From Paeniglutamicibacter cryotolerans (GTDB taxonomy: Bacteria; Actinomycetota; Actinomycetes; Actinomycetales; Micrococcaceae), in assembly GCF_014190875.1 (NCBI RefSeq), contig NZ_JACHVS010000002.1:1-64000 (forward strand): a DNA stretch of 64,000 nt, in the 5' to 3' direction. Positions 7,811-16,781 of this stretch are shown piece after piece. Below the pieces are notes generated by a model. It searched no databases. It was not told where the DNA came from and worked only from the letters and a program-made list of their open reading frames with translations. The translations under genes were made by a program, and so were the position numbers. Each line of letters starts with the position of its first letter. Position 1 is the stretch's first letter.

Positions 7811-8944
7811 GTGACTACTGACAAGAACGTCCTGCCCGCGGCCTCGATGGCCCATGCCCCTCTTCATCTGCTGGGAGACGTTGCGGTGTTGACCACAGCG
7901 CTCATGAACGTCGAATCGGTCTCCGGAAACGAGGGTGCGATAGCCGACCTGGTCGAGGCGGCACTTTGGGCCATTCCAGGTTTGGTGGTTCACCGCGACG
8001 GGGATGCGATCGTGGCACGGACACAATTGGGACGGGCCGAACGGGTGATCCTGGCCGGGCACCTGGACACCGTGCCGCTGCCTACCGCCGCGGGCTCCCG
8101 CGGGACGGTACCGGCCGTCTGGGACGGCGAGACGATCTATGGTCGTGGTGCCACTGACATGAAGGGCGGGGTGGCCGTTCAGCTGGCCATCGCGGCGCGA
8201 CTGGCCGAACCGAACCGGGATATTACCTTCATCTTCTATGACCACGAGGAAGTGGAGGGCTCCAAGTCCGGCCTGGGCAGGTTGCAACGCAACAATCCCG
8301 AGCTGCTGGCCGGGGACTTCGCCATCCTGCTCGAACCCACCGATGGGACGGTGGAAGGCGGCTGCAACGGAACCAGCCGCTTTCGCGTGCGCACCCGCGG
8401 CGTTGCAGCCCACTCGGCCCGTGCCTGGATGGGGGAGAATGCCATCCACAAGATAGCCCCGATCTTGGCCCGGCTGGCCGCGCACGAGCCGGAAACGGTG
8501 AACGTCGACGGACTGGATTACCGTGAATCGCTCAATGCCGTGAGCATCCACGGAGGCATCGCCGGAAACGTGATCCCCGACTTCTGCGAGGTCGAGGTCA
8601 ACTACCGCTTTGCACCGGATAAGTCGGTCGACCAGGCCGAGGCCTATGTGCGTGAGCTGCTCGATGGCTTCGAGATCGAATGCACTGACGGCGCAAATGG
8701 CGCCCGGCCCGGGCTGCTGCACCCTGCCGCGGCATCCTTCGTCCAGGCCGTCGGCGGCATCCCGAAACCCAAGTTCGGCTGGACCGACGTGGCCCGCTTC
8801 TCCGCGTTGGGGATCCCCGCTGTCAACTTCGGCCCGGGAGATGCTCTGTTGGCCCACTCCGATAACGAGCATGTGCAGGCCCAGGCCATCCGCGACTGCC
8901 TCTCGGCGCTGACCCGGTGGCTGGGCGGGGAGCTCGGCAGCTGA
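7811..8944 (+). CDS. dapE: Succinyl-diaminopimelate desuccinylase
   Basis: This M20-family zinc peptidase homologue releases succinate from N-succinyl-LL-diaminopimelate. Metal and catalytic motifs are present: AGHLDTVP, GRGATDMKGG, FYDHEEVEG (general-base Glu pair) and the HS of LLAHSDNEHV near the end. I choose GTG 7811 (377 aa) because TAGGCT lies 7 nt upstream, indicating a leaderless start. The upstream ATG at 7754 would overlap the dapD start codon region and adds a non-conserved leader; ATG 7847 is another possibility. A hairpin terminator follows. Confidence 0.93.
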   Translation: MTTDKNVLPAASMAHAPLHLLGDVAVLTTALMNVESVSGNEGAIADLVEAALWAIPGLVVHRDGDAIVARTQLGRAERVILAGHLDTVPLPTAAGSRGTVPAVWDGETIYGRGATDMKGGVAVQLAIAARLAEPNRDITFIFYDHEEVEGSKSGLGRLQRNNPELLAGDFAILLEPTDGTVEGGCNGTSRFRVRTRGVAAHSARAWMGENAIHKIAPILARLAAHEPETVNVDGLDYRESLNAVSIHGGIAGNVIPDFCEVEVNYRFAPDKSVDQAEAYVRELLDGFEIECTDGANGARPGLLHPAAASFVQAVGGIPKPKFGWTDVARFSALGIPAVNFGPGDALLAHSDNEHVQAQAIRDCLSALTRWLGGELGS

Positions 8945-8967
8945 CCGGCTCCGCGGCAGCAGAAAGA

Positions 8968-9008
8968 GGGGCTGGGCCCGGATCCTTGCTCGATCCGGAC
9001 CCAGCCCC
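8968..9008. terminator. Bidirectional terminator hairpin
   Basis: A 17-bp stem with one mismatch (8968-8984 with 8992-9008) and a 7-base loop lie between convergent dapE and gluD. Confidence 0.85.
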
Positions 9009-9028
9009 TTGGCTCATTTTGCGAACCA

Positions 9029-9916
9029 TCAGGGTTTGGCGGGTTCGGTGTCTATGTCCATCTCCTCGGGCATACCCGGGATGAGTGGTCCTTCGGTGGC
9101 AATGCCGCGGCTGCTGAGCCTGTGCGAGGCAAGCGTGGCGAGCTTCGATAGCCCGAAGTTGATCAGGATGAAGATCAATGCCGCTACGGCAAGCGCCTGC
9201 ATGACGTTCGAGTTGCCGGTGCCGACCAGCTTGGCCATGTTCAGCAGCTCGCTGTAGGTGATGATCGACCCGAGTGCCGAATCCTTGAGCACCACGACGA
9301 ATTGGCTGATCAGCGCCGGCAGCATGGCCACCAGGGCCTGCGGGATTTCGATCAGGCGCAGGCACTGCCCCCGGGTGAGCCCGATGGCGATGCCGGCCTC
9401 ACGCTGGCCCTTGGGCAGTCCATGCACGCCAGCGCGGATCAGCTCGGCGATGACTGAACCGTTGTAGAGGGTCAGGCCCAGGACCACGGCGATGAACGGC
9501 GTCTGGGCAGGATCGAAGATATCGGCCCGGCCCAGGATGAGCCAGAAGAAAATCATCATCAGCAACACCGGGACGGCGCGGAAGAACTCGACGACCACGG
9601 AGCTGATGCCGTTGATGATCTTGTTTTCCGAGAGTCGGCCGAGGCCGAAGATGAGCCCGAACACGGTGCCGGTGATGATGGACAGCGCTGCCGCCTTCAG
9701 CGTGGCCAGCAGGCCCGGGAGCAGGTAGTACGCCCAGATGTCGGCCTTGAGGAAGACCGTCCACTTCTCCGGCGACAGCTGGCCAGCGTCGTACAGGGCG
9801 AAGCCCAGATAGATCAGCAGCCCGATGGCCAGCACGGCGCCAATGCCGTTGATGAGCCGGATCCGGGCGCGGGCCTTGGGCCCGGGGGCGTCGAAAAGGA
9901 CAGATTGGATACTCAT
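9029..9916 (-). CDS. gluD: Polar amino-acid ABC transporter permease, GluD type
   Basis: This 295-aa permease starts at ATG 9914-9916, which overlaps the gluC stop in an ATGA arrangement. The HisM/GlnP-type EAA loop is present (RAGVHGLPKGQREAGIAIGLTRGQCLRLIEIPQAL), with about five membrane helices and a cytoplasmic C-terminal tail rich in Pro, Glu and Asp. It forms the membrane channel with GluC. The order gluA-gluB-gluC-gluD matches the Corynebacterium glutamate uptake operon, so glutamate or aspartate is the likely substrate; the exact specificity is inferred from synteny only. Confidence 0.9.
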   Translation of the reverse strand: MSIQSVLFDAPGPKARARIRLINGIGAVLAIGLLIYLGFALYDAGQLSPEKWTVFLKADIWAYYLLPGLLATLKAAALSIITGTVFGLIFGLGRLSENKIINGISSVVVEFFRAVPVLLMMIFFWLILGRADIFDPAQTPFIAVVLGLTLYNGSVIAELIRAGVHGLPKGQREAGIAIGLTRGQCLRLIEIPQALVAMLPALISQFVVVLKDSALGSIITYSELLNMAKLVGTGNSNVMQALAVAALIFILINFGLSKLATLASHRLSSRGIATEGPLIPGMPEEMDIDTEPAKP

Positions 9917-10593
9917 CGTGCCACCGCCAGCTTCTTGGAGAGCCACGTGATGAGCAGCCCGATCGGGACCACCACGATGACGAACATGAGGGCAACGGTG
10001 ATGAAGATCAGGATGCCGACATCGGCCCTGAACTCGATCATGGTCTTCATCAGCCCGGAGATCTCGGCTACGGAGCCGGCCAGTGCCACCGTGGAGTTCT
10101 TGAGCAGGGCTATGAGGACGTTGCCCAGCGGGACGATGGCCCCGCGGAAGGCCTGCGGCAGGATGACGTATCGGGCCGCGGGGAGGAACCCCAACCCGAT
10201 GGCACGGGCGGCCTCCGCCTGACCCAGCGGAACAGTATTGACCCCGGAACGGATCGCCTCGCAGACGAATGCGGCGTGGTAGATGGCCAGGCCGAGAATG
10301 GCGATCCGGAAGAAGTTGAGGTTGAAGTCCTGGCTCAGCTGCAGGCCAAAGACCCCGTACAGCACCAGGACGCCGAACGTGATGATGATGGTCAGCGGCG
10401 TATTGCGGAAGATGTTCACGTATGAGGTGCCCACCAGTCGGAAGCTGGGAATCGGTGAGATGCGCAGCAAGGCCAAGATCGTGCCAAGGATCAGGGAGGC
10501 GATGCCCGCCCAGAACGTCAACTGGAGGTTGGCCCAGAAAGCGGAGATCATCTTGTCGCCGTACTGTTCCCAGAGGGAGATATAGCCCTGCAC
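9913..10593 (-). CDS. gluC: Polar amino-acid ABC transporter permease, GluC type
   Basis: This 226-aa permease starts at GTG 10591-10593, with a GAGGAG site about 7 bases upstream. It is a His/Glu/Gln/Arg-family inner-membrane component with an FWAGIASLILGTILALLRISPIPSF opening and the EAA loop CEAIRSGVNTVPLGQAEAARAIGLGF. It pairs with GluD to form the transmembrane pore. Its stop overlaps the gluD ATG, implying translational coupling. A long hairpin separates it from gluB upstream. Confidence 0.92.
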   Translation of the reverse strand: MQGYISLWEQYGDKMISAFWANLQLTFWAGIASLILGTILALLRISPIPSFRLVGTSYVNIFRNTPLTIIITFGVLVLYGVFGLQLSQDFNLNFFRIAILGLAIYHAAFVCEAIRSGVNTVPLGQAEAARAIGLGFLPAARYVILPQAFRGAIVPLGNVLIALLKNSTVALAGSVAEISGLMKTMIEFRADVGILIFITVALMFVIVVVPIGLLITWLSKKLAVAR

Positions 10594-10627
10594 GGTCTAC
10601 TCCTCGTCTCGGTAAGTCGTTGATGAA

Positions 10628-10663
10628 GCTGGCGGGCACGGCCCTGAAGCCGTCCCCGCCAGC
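10628..10663 (-). promoter_or_regulatory. Intercistronic hairpin between gluB and gluC
   Basis: GCTGGCGGG (10628-10636) pairs with 10655-10663, and ACGGC (10638-10642) with 10649-10653. It probably stabilises the binding-protein message or limits read-through into the permeases. Confidence 0.6.
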
Positions 10664-10676
10664 AGGTGCTGCAGGC

Positions 10677-11498
10677 CTATGAGCAGGGCTCAGGAGTCGG
10701 CGGGTTCAGCTTCGAAGGTGTGTACCCGGTGCCCTCGGTGTTGGCCTTGATGGCCTTTTCCCAGTCGCCGTCCTTGATCATCTTTTCGATGGCCGTGTTG
10801 ATGGCGGGACACTGGGTGGAATCCTTGTTCAGGCCCACGCCGTACTTTTCCTCGGAGAAGGGTTTGCCCACGACCTTGAACTTGCCCTTGTTTGCCGGTG
10901 TGGCAGCCAAGCCGGCGAGGATGATGTCATCGGTGGTGATGGCGTCGATCTTCGAGTTCTCCAACAGGCCCAGGCAGTCGGCATAGCCGCCCTGCTCGAC
11001 CAGGTTCACATCCGGGATGTCGTCCTTGACCTTCTGTGCCGAGGTCGAACCGGTGACCGAACACAACTTCTTGCCGGCGAGGGATTCCTTGCCGGTGATC
11101 GAGGTGTCATCGGCCCGTACCAGCAGATCCTGCCCGGCAATGAAGTAGGGGCCGGCGAACTTCACGCGTTCCTTGCGGGCATCGGTGATTGAGTAGGTGG
11201 CAAATATCATGTCCACCGCATTGGTCTCCAACAGTGATTCGCGGTTGGCCGAGGGGGCTTCCTTCCAATTGATCTTGTCGGCGGGGAAGCCCAGTTCGTT
11301 GGCGACATAGGTGGCGACGTCGACGTCGAAACCGGTGTACTTGTCGCCGTCCTTGAACCCGAGGCCGGGCTGGTCGAACTTGATGCCGATGTTGATGGTG
11401 TCTGAGGCCCCGCCGCCTCCACCACCGCCGCCGCAAGCGGTCAATGCGAGGCCTGCCGCCGCGGCGAGGGCTACGAGTGCGAGTTTCGTCTTGCTCAT
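10677..11498 (-). CDS. gluB: Glutamate-type ABC transporter substrate-binding lipoprotein
   Basis: This 273-aa family-3 solute-binding protein begins with a lipoprotein signal (basic MSKTK, hydrophobic core, lipobox LTAC), so it is anchored to the outer face of the membrane. Eight consecutive glycines after the lipid cysteine form an unusual flexible spacer. Ligand-binding landmarks are FDVDVATYVANELGF, SITDARKERVKFAGPY and the hinge ending GVGLNKDSTQCPAIN. An AAGGAG site precedes ATG 11498. It captures glutamate or a related amino acid for GluCD; the substrate is inferred from operon similarity. Confidence 0.93.
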   Translation of the reverse strand: MSKTKLALVALAAAAGLALTACGGGGGGGGASDTINIGIKFDQPGLGFKDGDKYTGFDVDVATYVANELGFPADKINWKEAPSANRESLLETNAVDMIFATYSITDARKERVKFAGPYFIAGQDLLVRADDTSITGKESLAGKKLCSVTGSTSAQKVKDDIPDVNLVEQGGYADCLGLLENSKIDAITTDDIILAGLAATPANKGKFKVVGKPFSEEKYGVGLNKDSTQCPAINTAIEKMIKDGDWEKAIKANTEGTGYTPSKLNPPTPEPCS

Positions 11499-11555
11499 GA
11501 GTTTCTCCTTGGTGATCTGGCCCGGAGGCCGGTCCCCGATGGGTTGCGGATGAAA

Positions 11556-12332
11556 TCAGTTGGTGATGAGCTTGCCCAGGAAGTCCTTGGCCCGGGAGCT
11601 TTGCGGATGGGTGAAAAACTGGTCCGGGGTAGCCTGCTCGACGATTTGGCCGTCGGCCATGAAGATCACCCGGTCGGCGGCCTTGCGGGCGAATCCCATT
11701 TCGTGGGTCACCACGATCATGGTCATGCCCTCCTTGGCCAGGGAGATCATGGTGTCGAGCACCTCGTTGATCATTTCCGGGTCGAGCGCCGAGGTCGGTT
11801 CGTCAAAGAGCATGACCTTCGGTTGCATCGCCAGGGCCCGGGCAATGGCCACTCGCTGTTGCTGGCCACCGGAGAGCTGAGCCGGGAGCTTGTCCTTCTG
11901 GTTTGCCACGCCTACCCGATCAAGCAGGGACAGTGCCAGCTTCTCGGCCTCCGACTTTTTCATCCCCTTGACCTTGATCGGTCCCAGCGTCACGTTCTCC
12001 AGGATCGATTTGTGTGCGAAGAGGTTGAAGGACTGGAACACCATCCCCACGTCGGCCCTGAGCCGGGCCAGCTCCTTGCCTTCCTCGGGTAGCTGGTTGC
12101 CATCGATGAAGATGCTCCCCTCGTCGATGGTTTCCAGCCTGTTGATGGTGCGGCAGAGGGTCGATTTGCCGGAGCCCGAGGGACCGAGCACCACGACTAC
12201 TTCGCCCTTGGTGACTTCGAGTTCGATGTCCTTCAGGACGTGGAGCGCGCCATAGTGCTTGTTGACGCCCACAAGGCGAACCACCGGCGCGGTGCTGGCC
12301 GGTGTGGTGCCGGGCTGTGATTCAGTGCTCAT
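11556..12332 (-). CDS. gluA: Polar amino-acid ABC transporter ATPase
   Basis: This codes for 258 residues from ATG 12330-12332. Walker A is GPSGSGKST, the signature is [15 protein letters not shown], Walker B is [14 protein letters not shown] and the H-loop is VVTHEMGFA, all typical of the HisP/GlnQ class. A TACGCT -10 element (12339-12344, minus strand) stands 6 nt upstream of the ATG, so the message is probably leaderless. The gene opens the gluABCD operon. A longer in-frame extension to 12650 runs into the divergent gene's promoter and has no protein character. Confidence 0.94.
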   Translation of the reverse strand: MSTESQPGTTPASTAPVVRLVGVNKHYGALHVLKDIELEVTKGEVVVVLGPSGSGKSTLCRTINRLETIDEGSIFIDGNQLPEEGKELARLRADVGMVFQSFNLFAHKSILENVTLGPIKVKGMKKSEAEKLALSLLDRVGVANQKDKLPAQLSGGQQQRVAIARALAMQPKVMLFDEPTSALDPEMINEVLDTMISLAKEGMTMIVVTHEMGFARKAADRVIFMADGQIVEQATPDQFFTHPQSSRAKDFLGKLITN

Positions 12333-12338
12333 GTATCG

Positions 12339-12461
12339 AGCGTAGTCGATGTGGCTGGCATCACAACAGGTCGGAGGGGATTGTTGATCCGAGCGGCCCA
12401 TCGACCGGCCCGCCGGGTGCCGTGTTGCTGAGGTCCGGCCGCCACCCAATGACGATAGTCT
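12339..12461. promoter_or_regulatory. Divergent leaderless promoters of gluA and the LOG gene
   Basis: TACGCT (12339-12344, minus) is 6 nt from the gluA ATG; TAGTCT (12456-12461, plus) is 6 nt from the LOG-family ATG at 12468. Confidence 0.6.
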
Positions 12462-12467
12462 GGGTGG

Positions 12468-13253
12468 ATGGCTAGTCACGATCCCCATTCCTCCGGCTTC
12501 GAGCCGATGCATGACCCGGCCCGGCGCAAGGGTGCGGTCATTCTGCGCGGCGACCAAGCTCGGATCCCCCAGGCCGACCGGGCCCTGCTGGATAGCGGTG
12601 GAGGCGAGGACTTCACCCATACCGACCCATGGCGGGTCCTGCGCATCCAAAGCGAATTCGTCGAGGGCTTCGGCACCCTCTCCGGGCTGGGGCCGGCGGT
12701 CAGCGTCTTCGGATCGGCCCGGACCAAACGCGATTCCCCGCGCTACCTGCAGGCCGAGCGGGTAGGCCAGTTGCTGGCCGAGGCCGGGCTGGCCGTGATC
12801 ACCGGCGGCGGCCCCGGGGCCATGGAGGCCGCCAACAAGGGCGCCTGCGCCGGGGGCGGCATCTCCGTGGGGCTGGGCATCGAATTGCCCTTCGAGTCAG
12901 GCATGAACGAATACGTGGACCTGGGCATCAACTTCAGGTACTTCTTTGCCCGCAAGACCATGTTCGTGAAGTATTCGCAGGGCTTCATCGTGCTGCCCGG
13001 CGGCTACGGCACGCTGGATGAGCTTTTTGAGGCCGTCACCCTGGTTCAGACCGAGAAGGTCACGAGCTTCCCGATCGTGCTCCTGGGCACCGGCTACTGG
13101 GGTCCGCTGCTCGACTGGCTGCGTCATACGGTGGCCGAGGAGGGGGCCGTGTCGGAGTCCGACCTGGACCTGATACAAATCACCGACGACCCGGAGGAAG
13201 CCGTGCGCATCGCCGTCTCCCAGTGCGGCAAACCGGTCCGCCCGGTCGATTAG
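12468..13253 (+). CDS. LOG-family protein (TIGR00730), putative nucleotide phosphoribohydrolase
   Basis: This 261-aa Rossmann-type protein has the two family signatures, [14 protein letters not shown] and PGGYGTLDE. Characterised relatives cleave cytokinin or purine nucleoside 5'-monophosphates to the free base and ribose 5-phosphate. The N-terminal ~75 residues are the extension seen in the larger actinobacterial type. A TAGTCT element 6 nt upstream supports leaderless initiation at ATG 12468. A DivIVA-domain gene follows after 8 bases, so the two are probably co-transcribed. The physiological substrate is unknown. Confidence 0.9.
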   Translation: MASHDPHSSGFEPMHDPARRKGAVILRGDQARIPQADRALLDSGGGEDFTHTDPWRVLRIQSEFVEGFGTLSGLGPAVSVFGSARTKRDSPRYLQAERVGQLLAEAGLAVITGGGPGAMEAANKGACAGGGISVGLGIELPFESGMNEYVDLGINFRYFFARKTMFVKYSQGFIVLPGGYGTLDELFEAVTLVQTEKVTSFPIVLLGTGYWGPLLDWLRHTVAEEGAVSESDLDLIQITDDPEEAVRIAVSQCGKPVRPVD

Positions 13254-13261
13254 GAACCCCG

Positions 13262-13612
13262 ATGGTCTATCTCCTGCTATTCATTGCCGTCGTGATTGCC
13301 GGGGCTGCCGTCTTCGTCGGTGTCGGGGAGTCCCGGAAACGCCCTGCCGATGCGGGGGCGATCCGCGCTGCCGGTGTGATCGAGGGTCTGGTGGAACCGG
13401 TTGCCACGTTGCCCCCGGTGCTGCTGCCGGAGCGGCCGCTGGGCGCCGACGTGCGGGCGGTGCGCTTTTCGCTGGGCCTGCGCGGGTACCGGATGGACCA
13501 GGTCGACGAGGTTCTGGACGTCATGGCTGCGGAGCTCGAGCGGCTGCAACAAGTCATCCGCAATGGTGCTCAAAGTCATGTGATTAGCGCCACGGACGAT
13601 TCTTCGGAATAA
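13262..13612 (+). CDS. Membrane-anchored DivIVA-domain protein
   Basis: The start is ATG 13262 (116 aa), 8 bases after the previous stop; an upstream start at 13223 would overlap it. One N-terminal transmembrane helix (VYLLLFIAVVIAGAAVFVGV) is followed by a linker and a short DivIVA/DivI1A-type module, VRFSLGLRGYRMDQVDEVLDVMAAELERL. That module is a coiled-coil repeat found in actinobacterial polarity and septation proteins. A role in recruitment to poles or septum is inferred from the domain only. A hairpin follows. Confidence 0.75.
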   Translation: MVYLLLFIAVVIAGAAVFVGVGESRKRPADAGAIRAAGVIEGLVEPVATLPPVLLPERPLGADVRAVRFSLGLRGYRMDQVDEVLDVMAAELERLQQVIRNGAQSHVISATDDSSE

Positions 13613-13633
13613 TGTGAAGTGTAAGTTGAAAAG

Positions 13634-13667
13634 CGGTGACACGAGCGACTGACCTCGCTCGTCACCG
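13634..13667 (+). terminator. Terminator-like hairpin after the DivIVA-domain gene
   Basis: CGGTGA and CGAGCG (13634-13647, two-base bulge) pair with 13656-13667. It is followed by an 18-bp perfect palindrome, GCGGGGGCC and its mirror (13673-13690), so this 100-base gap holds two stable structures. Confidence 0.6.
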
Positions 13668-13716
13668 ACATCGCGGGGGCCGGCCCCCGCACCACTGAGG
13701 GAAGGGAACAGCGCCA

Positions 13717-13884
13717 ATGGCTGCGATGAAACCGCGTACCGGGGATGGCCCCATGGAGGTCACCAAGGAAGGCCGTAGCCTCATCATGCGAGTGCCGATC
13801 GATGGTGGTGGACGCCTGGTGGTGGAACTCAATGCCGAGGAGGCAGCGCAGTTGCGCGAGTGCCTCGTCGGGGTGACCGAGTAG
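13717..13884 (+). CDS. DUF3117 protein
   Basis: This small 55-residue gene encodes MAAMKPRTGDGPMEVTKEGR and continues to RVPIDGGGRLVVELNAEEAAQLRECLVGVTE. It matches the highly conserved actinobacterial DUF3117 family (mycobacterial Rv1211-like) in length and sequence. GAGGGAAGGG (13697-13706) is the ribosome-binding site. Function is unknown in the family. A strong terminator with a T-run follows, so it is its own transcription unit. Confidence 0.9.
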   Translation: MAAMKPRTGDGPMEVTKEGRSLIMRVPIDGGGRLVVELNAEEAAQLRECLVGVTE

Positions 13885-13903
13885 CATCAAGCAAAAATCT
13901 CAG

Positions 13904-13943
13904 GCGGCGGCCCGGTGGCAACAGCCACCGGGCCGCCGCTTTT
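13904..13943 (+). terminator. Intrinsic terminator after the DUF3117 gene
   Basis: A perfect 16-bp stem (13904-13919 with 13924-13939), an AACA loop and TTTT (13940-13943). Confidence 0.93.
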
Positions 13944-13972
13944 AACGCCCGGGACCGGGGGGCGGGGGTGGT

Positions 13973-14608
13973 TCAGCCGACCTTGACCGCCAGCAGCATG
14001 CCGCTTCCAGTGGGAACAGTGGATGTCACGAAGTCCTCGCGTTCGCGCAGGTAGCGGCCGGCCCGGCGGGTGGCCGTGGTGGTGGGGCGGCGGTCCGCGG
14101 GCTGGGGCACCCGGTGCTGGTCCAGCGCGTCGTTGACGATCAAGGTGCCCCCGCGGCGCAACAGCCGGGCCCCCTGCTCCACGTAGAGCGGCAGGTTCAG
14201 TTTGTCCGCATCGATGAAGATCAGGTCATAGGCGCCGTCGGTGAGCCGGGGCAGCACATCCTGGGCCCGGCCGCTGATGGTGCGCGTGCGGTTCTGCTTG
14301 AAGCCGGCCTCGGAGAAGGCCTCGCGGGCCGCATCAAGGTGGTCAAGGTCGATGTCTATCGTCGTCATGACGGACTGGGGGCCCAGTCCGCGCAGGATGC
14401 TGACTCCCGATACCCCGACGCCTGATCCGATTTCCACCACGGTGCGCGCACCGCTGCAGGCCGCCATCGTGGTCAGCAGGGAAGCCGACCCGGTGCCGAC
14501 GGGGGAGACACCAAGCTCGTAGCCGCGCTCGCGGGCACGCAACAGGACCTCGTCCTCTTCGGACAGGGCCTCGGCGTAGGACCAGCTGCTGTAGATGTCG
14601 GCGCTCAT
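13973..14608 (-). CDS. SAM-dependent O-methyltransferase
   Basis: This codes for 211 residues from ATG 14606-14608, chosen because CGGAGGT lies just upstream; an in-frame start at 14662 lacks support. The protein belongs to the class I catechol-O-methyltransferase-like family (methyltransferase family 3). The SAM site is [15 protein letters not shown], the acidic loop [13 protein letters not shown], and the metal/catalytic region [18 protein letters not shown]. Mycobacterial orthologues lie, as here, next to the sigE gene. The methyl acceptor is unknown. Confidence 0.88.
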   Translation of the reverse strand: MSADIYSSWSYAEALSEEDEVLLRARERGYELGVSPVGTGSASLLTTMAACSGARTVVEIGSGVGVSGVSILRGLGPQSVMTTIDIDLDHLDAAREAFSEAGFKQNRTRTISGRAQDVLPRLTDGAYDLIFIDADKLNLPLYVEQGARLLRRGGTLIVNDALDQHRVPQPADRRPTTTATRRAGRYLREREDFVTSTVPTGSGMLLAVKVG

Positions 14609-14780
14609 GGGAAAATGGACCTCCGGTGAATCGGTGGTGCCGCGGGGCACCCTGGACACCATGGCGGTGCCGTTCCATCCTATGTGTTCCGTTGCATGGA
14701 AGGCACGGAAGCCCGGCCGCGGGGCGGTCGCCCAGTGTATCTACAGGTTCTGCCCAGATAGGTGGGCCAAGATTGCTGAT

Positions 14781-15410
14781 GTGAACGGTACATCTTCAAG
14801 CGCAGTCATCGACAAGGCCTCGAGCCCCGACGTCGAGGATTCCGTGATCCCCAGCTGGGAAGAAATCGTGCGGGTGCATTCGCCGCGGGTCTACCGGCTG
14901 GCCTACCGGCTCAGCGGAAACCGCCAGGATGCCGAGGACCTGACCCAGGAAACCTTCGTGCGGGTGTTCAGGTCCCTGCATAATTTCACCCCGGGCACCA
15001 TCGGCGGCTGGCTGCACCGCATTACCACCAACTTGTTCCTTGACCAGGCCCGCCGCAAGACCCGCATCCGCTTCGACGGTTTCACCGACGATGCCGAGGA
15101 GCGGGTTCCGGGTCGCGAACCCGGCCCGGAGCGCAGCTTCGAGCACAACAACCTCGATGTGGACGTGCAGGCGGCGCTCGATGCGCTGCCGCCCGAATTC
15201 CGCGCCGCGGTGGTGCTGTGCGACCTCGAGGGACTCTCCTATGAAGAGGTATCGGCGGCGCTGGACGTGAAGCTGGGCACCGTCCGCTCGCGGATCCACC
15301 GCGGCAGGGCACTATTGCGCGAGAAGCTTGCCCACCGTAACCCCTCGATCCGGCCACCGGCCACGATGGCCCTGCCCCAGGTCCGTCGCACCCTTCCGAG
15401 CGTGCGGTAG
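14781..15410 (+). CDS. sigE: ECF RNA polymerase sigma factor, SigE type
   Basis: I use GTG 14781 (209 aa); longer in-frame starts overlap the divergent methyltransferase. Region 2 is visible ([31 protein letters not shown]), as is region 4 ([32 protein letters not shown]). The following gene, 3 bases downstream, encodes a zinc anti-sigma factor, and tatB comes next. This sigE-rseA-tatB order is the conserved actinobacterial envelope-stress locus. An AAGATT hexamer 6 nt before the GTG may mark a leaderless start. Confidence 0.9.
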   Translation: MNGTSSSAVIDKASSPDVEDSVIPSWEEIVRVHSPRVYRLAYRLSGNRQDAEDLTQETFVRVFRSLHNFTPGTIGGWLHRITTNLFLDQARRKTRIRFDGFTDDAEERVPGREPGPERSFEHNNLDVDVQAALDALPPEFRAAVVLCDLEGLSYEEVSAALDVKLGTVRSRIHRGRALLREKLAHRNPSIRPPATMALPQVRRTLPSVR

Positions 15411-15413
15411 CCC

Positions 15414-16340
15414 ATGCATCGCTATCAGCGCTGGATGGACGACTACCTGGACGGCGAGCTCCCGCCATCGACGGCACGCAAACTGGAAAAGCACCTGCAG
15501 GGCTGCCGTGCCTGCACCGCACTGCTGGCCGAGCGCCGCCGACTGCAGCTGCGGCTCAGCGGATTCTCGAAGTCCGGCGGTGATGCCCCGGAACGCGACT
15601 TCGTGCAGCGAATCCTGGACCAGCCCGGCCACAGCGCCGCCGACTCGGCATCGTTCGATCCCCGGACCCCGCGCTGGGGCTTCTGGTTGCCCGCCGTCAG
15701 CGTCGTAGCCGTCCTCAGTCTCGTGGCCGGAGTGTTGTCGGTGGCCTGGTTTGTCGGAGCCGACACGGCGGTGGCCAAGACAACCACGGGAACGGCAAGC
15801 AGCTGGACCGATACACCCGTGGCCCTGGACCAGGAAGGGCTGGAAGAATTGCGCGAGGAGGGCTGGAACTGTCCCGATTTCGACACGTCGGGGTTGAGCC
15901 TGGTCGCGGCGACCGGAATGATGCGCAACGGTGAACCCGAGCTGCACCTGGAACTCTCCGACGATTCCACGCCGGTGCTGCTGACCGAACGGAGATCGGC
16001 GACACCGGTCACACCAGCGTCAGCACATGCGAGAGCAGCTGGGGACGCCGGCTCGGGGACCCAGGGACCCCTGGGCATGCTGGCCGAGCTCGGCGCCCGG
16101 CTGGGGGCCGACGCGGCAACCAGGGTCGAGGTCTCCAAGGGCAAGGCGACGTTGACACTGGCCAACGCCACCTACAGCGTCGAATCTGAGCTGACGCCGG
16201 CCGAGACCGAACGGATACTGCGCCGCATCCTGGTGACGGAACACAGCCGGATCATGAGCGTACCGGACACCGGCCACGGCACCCTTGATCGGCTGATCCG
16301 CGGCCTGGGCCGACTGGTAGTGCTGGATGTGAAGCCATGA
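15414..16340 (+). CDS. rseA: Membrane-anchored zinc anti-sigma factor (RseA type)
   Basis: The protein has 308 residues. The N-terminal zinc-containing anti-sigma domain carries HLQGCRAC (His27, Cys31, Cys34), with a helix that would wrap the sigma factor. One transmembrane helix spans about residues 90-114 and leaves an extracytoplasmic domain of about 190 residues. It sits 3 bases after sigE and presumably holds SigE inactive until envelope stress triggers release. The extracytoplasmic part is longer than in mycobacterial RseA, which lacks such a large domain, and may sense the signal directly; that is inference. Confidence 0.85.
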   Translation: MHRYQRWMDDYLDGELPPSTARKLEKHLQGCRACTALLAERRRLQLRLSGFSKSGGDAPERDFVQRILDQPGHSAADSASFDPRTPRWGFWLPAVSVVAVLSLVAGVLSVAWFVGADTAVAKTTTGTASSWTDTPVALDQEGLEELREEGWNCPDFDTSGLSLVAATGMMRNGEPELHLELSDDSTPVLLTERRSATPVTPASAHARAAGDAGSGTQGPLGMLAELGARLGADAATRVEVSKGKATLTLANATYSVESELTPAETERILRRILVTEHSRIMSVPDTGHGTLDRLIRGLGRLVVLDVKP

Positions 16341-16367
16341 ATGGCCGCAAGTCCTTGCCGAACCGGG

Positions 16368-16373
16368 TAACCT
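16368..16373 (+). promoter_or_regulatory. -10 element of leaderless tatB transcript
   Basis: TAACCT ends 6 nt before the tatB GTG at 16380, suggesting tatB has its own promoter besides read-through from sigE. Confidence 0.5.
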
Positions 16374-16379
16374 ACTAGG

Positions 16380-16751
16380 GTGTTCGGAATCAATGGTGGC
16401 GAATTAGTCGTCCTTGTCGTGTTAGCGGTCCTGGTCTTGGGGCCCGAGAAGCTCCCCGAGTATGCCCAGCAACTGGCGCGCCTCGTGAAGGAGCTGCGCC
16501 GCATGGCCACCGGGGCCAAGGAGCAGCTGCGCGAGGAAATCGGCGACGAGATCGTCGACATGGACTGGAAGAAGCTGGACCCGCGCCAGTACGACCCGCG
16601 CAAGATCATCAAGGAAGCCCTGCTCGACGACTTCGACGACGCCATTGCCGCCGTCAAGGAAAAGCCTGTCGCCCGCCAGGTCTCCCTCGTGACCAATGCC
16701 GAACGCCTGCCGACCGGTCAATCCGCTCCGTTCGACACCGAAGCCACGTAG
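16380..16751 (+). CDS. tatB: Sec-independent (Tat) translocase subunit TatB
   Basis: This 123-residue protein has the TatA/B architecture: an N-terminal MFGINGGELVVLVVLAVLVLG membrane helix, the GPEKLPEYAQQLARLVKELRRM hinge and amphipathic helix, and a charged cytoplasmic tail. The Phe-Gly-Ile start and the E-for-polar pattern favour TatB over TatA. It cooperates with TatC to recognise twin-arginine substrates. The position after sigE/rseA is conserved in actinobacteria. Confidence 0.9.
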   Translation: MFGINGGELVVLVVLAVLVLGPEKLPEYAQQLARLVKELRRMATGAKEQLREEIGDEIVDMDWKKLDPRQYDPRKIIKEALLDDFDDAIAAVKEKPVARQVSLVTNAERLPTGQSAPFDTEAT

Positions 16752-16781
16752 CGGCGAAAACCGTTTCCCGCGTGGTCCGGC

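Noticed and set aside
9029..10639. A single 536-codon frame covering both gluC and gluD.
   Set aside because: gluC reads in another phase with a clear permease sequence. The gluD protein begins at 9916; the upstream part of the long frame is not protein-like.
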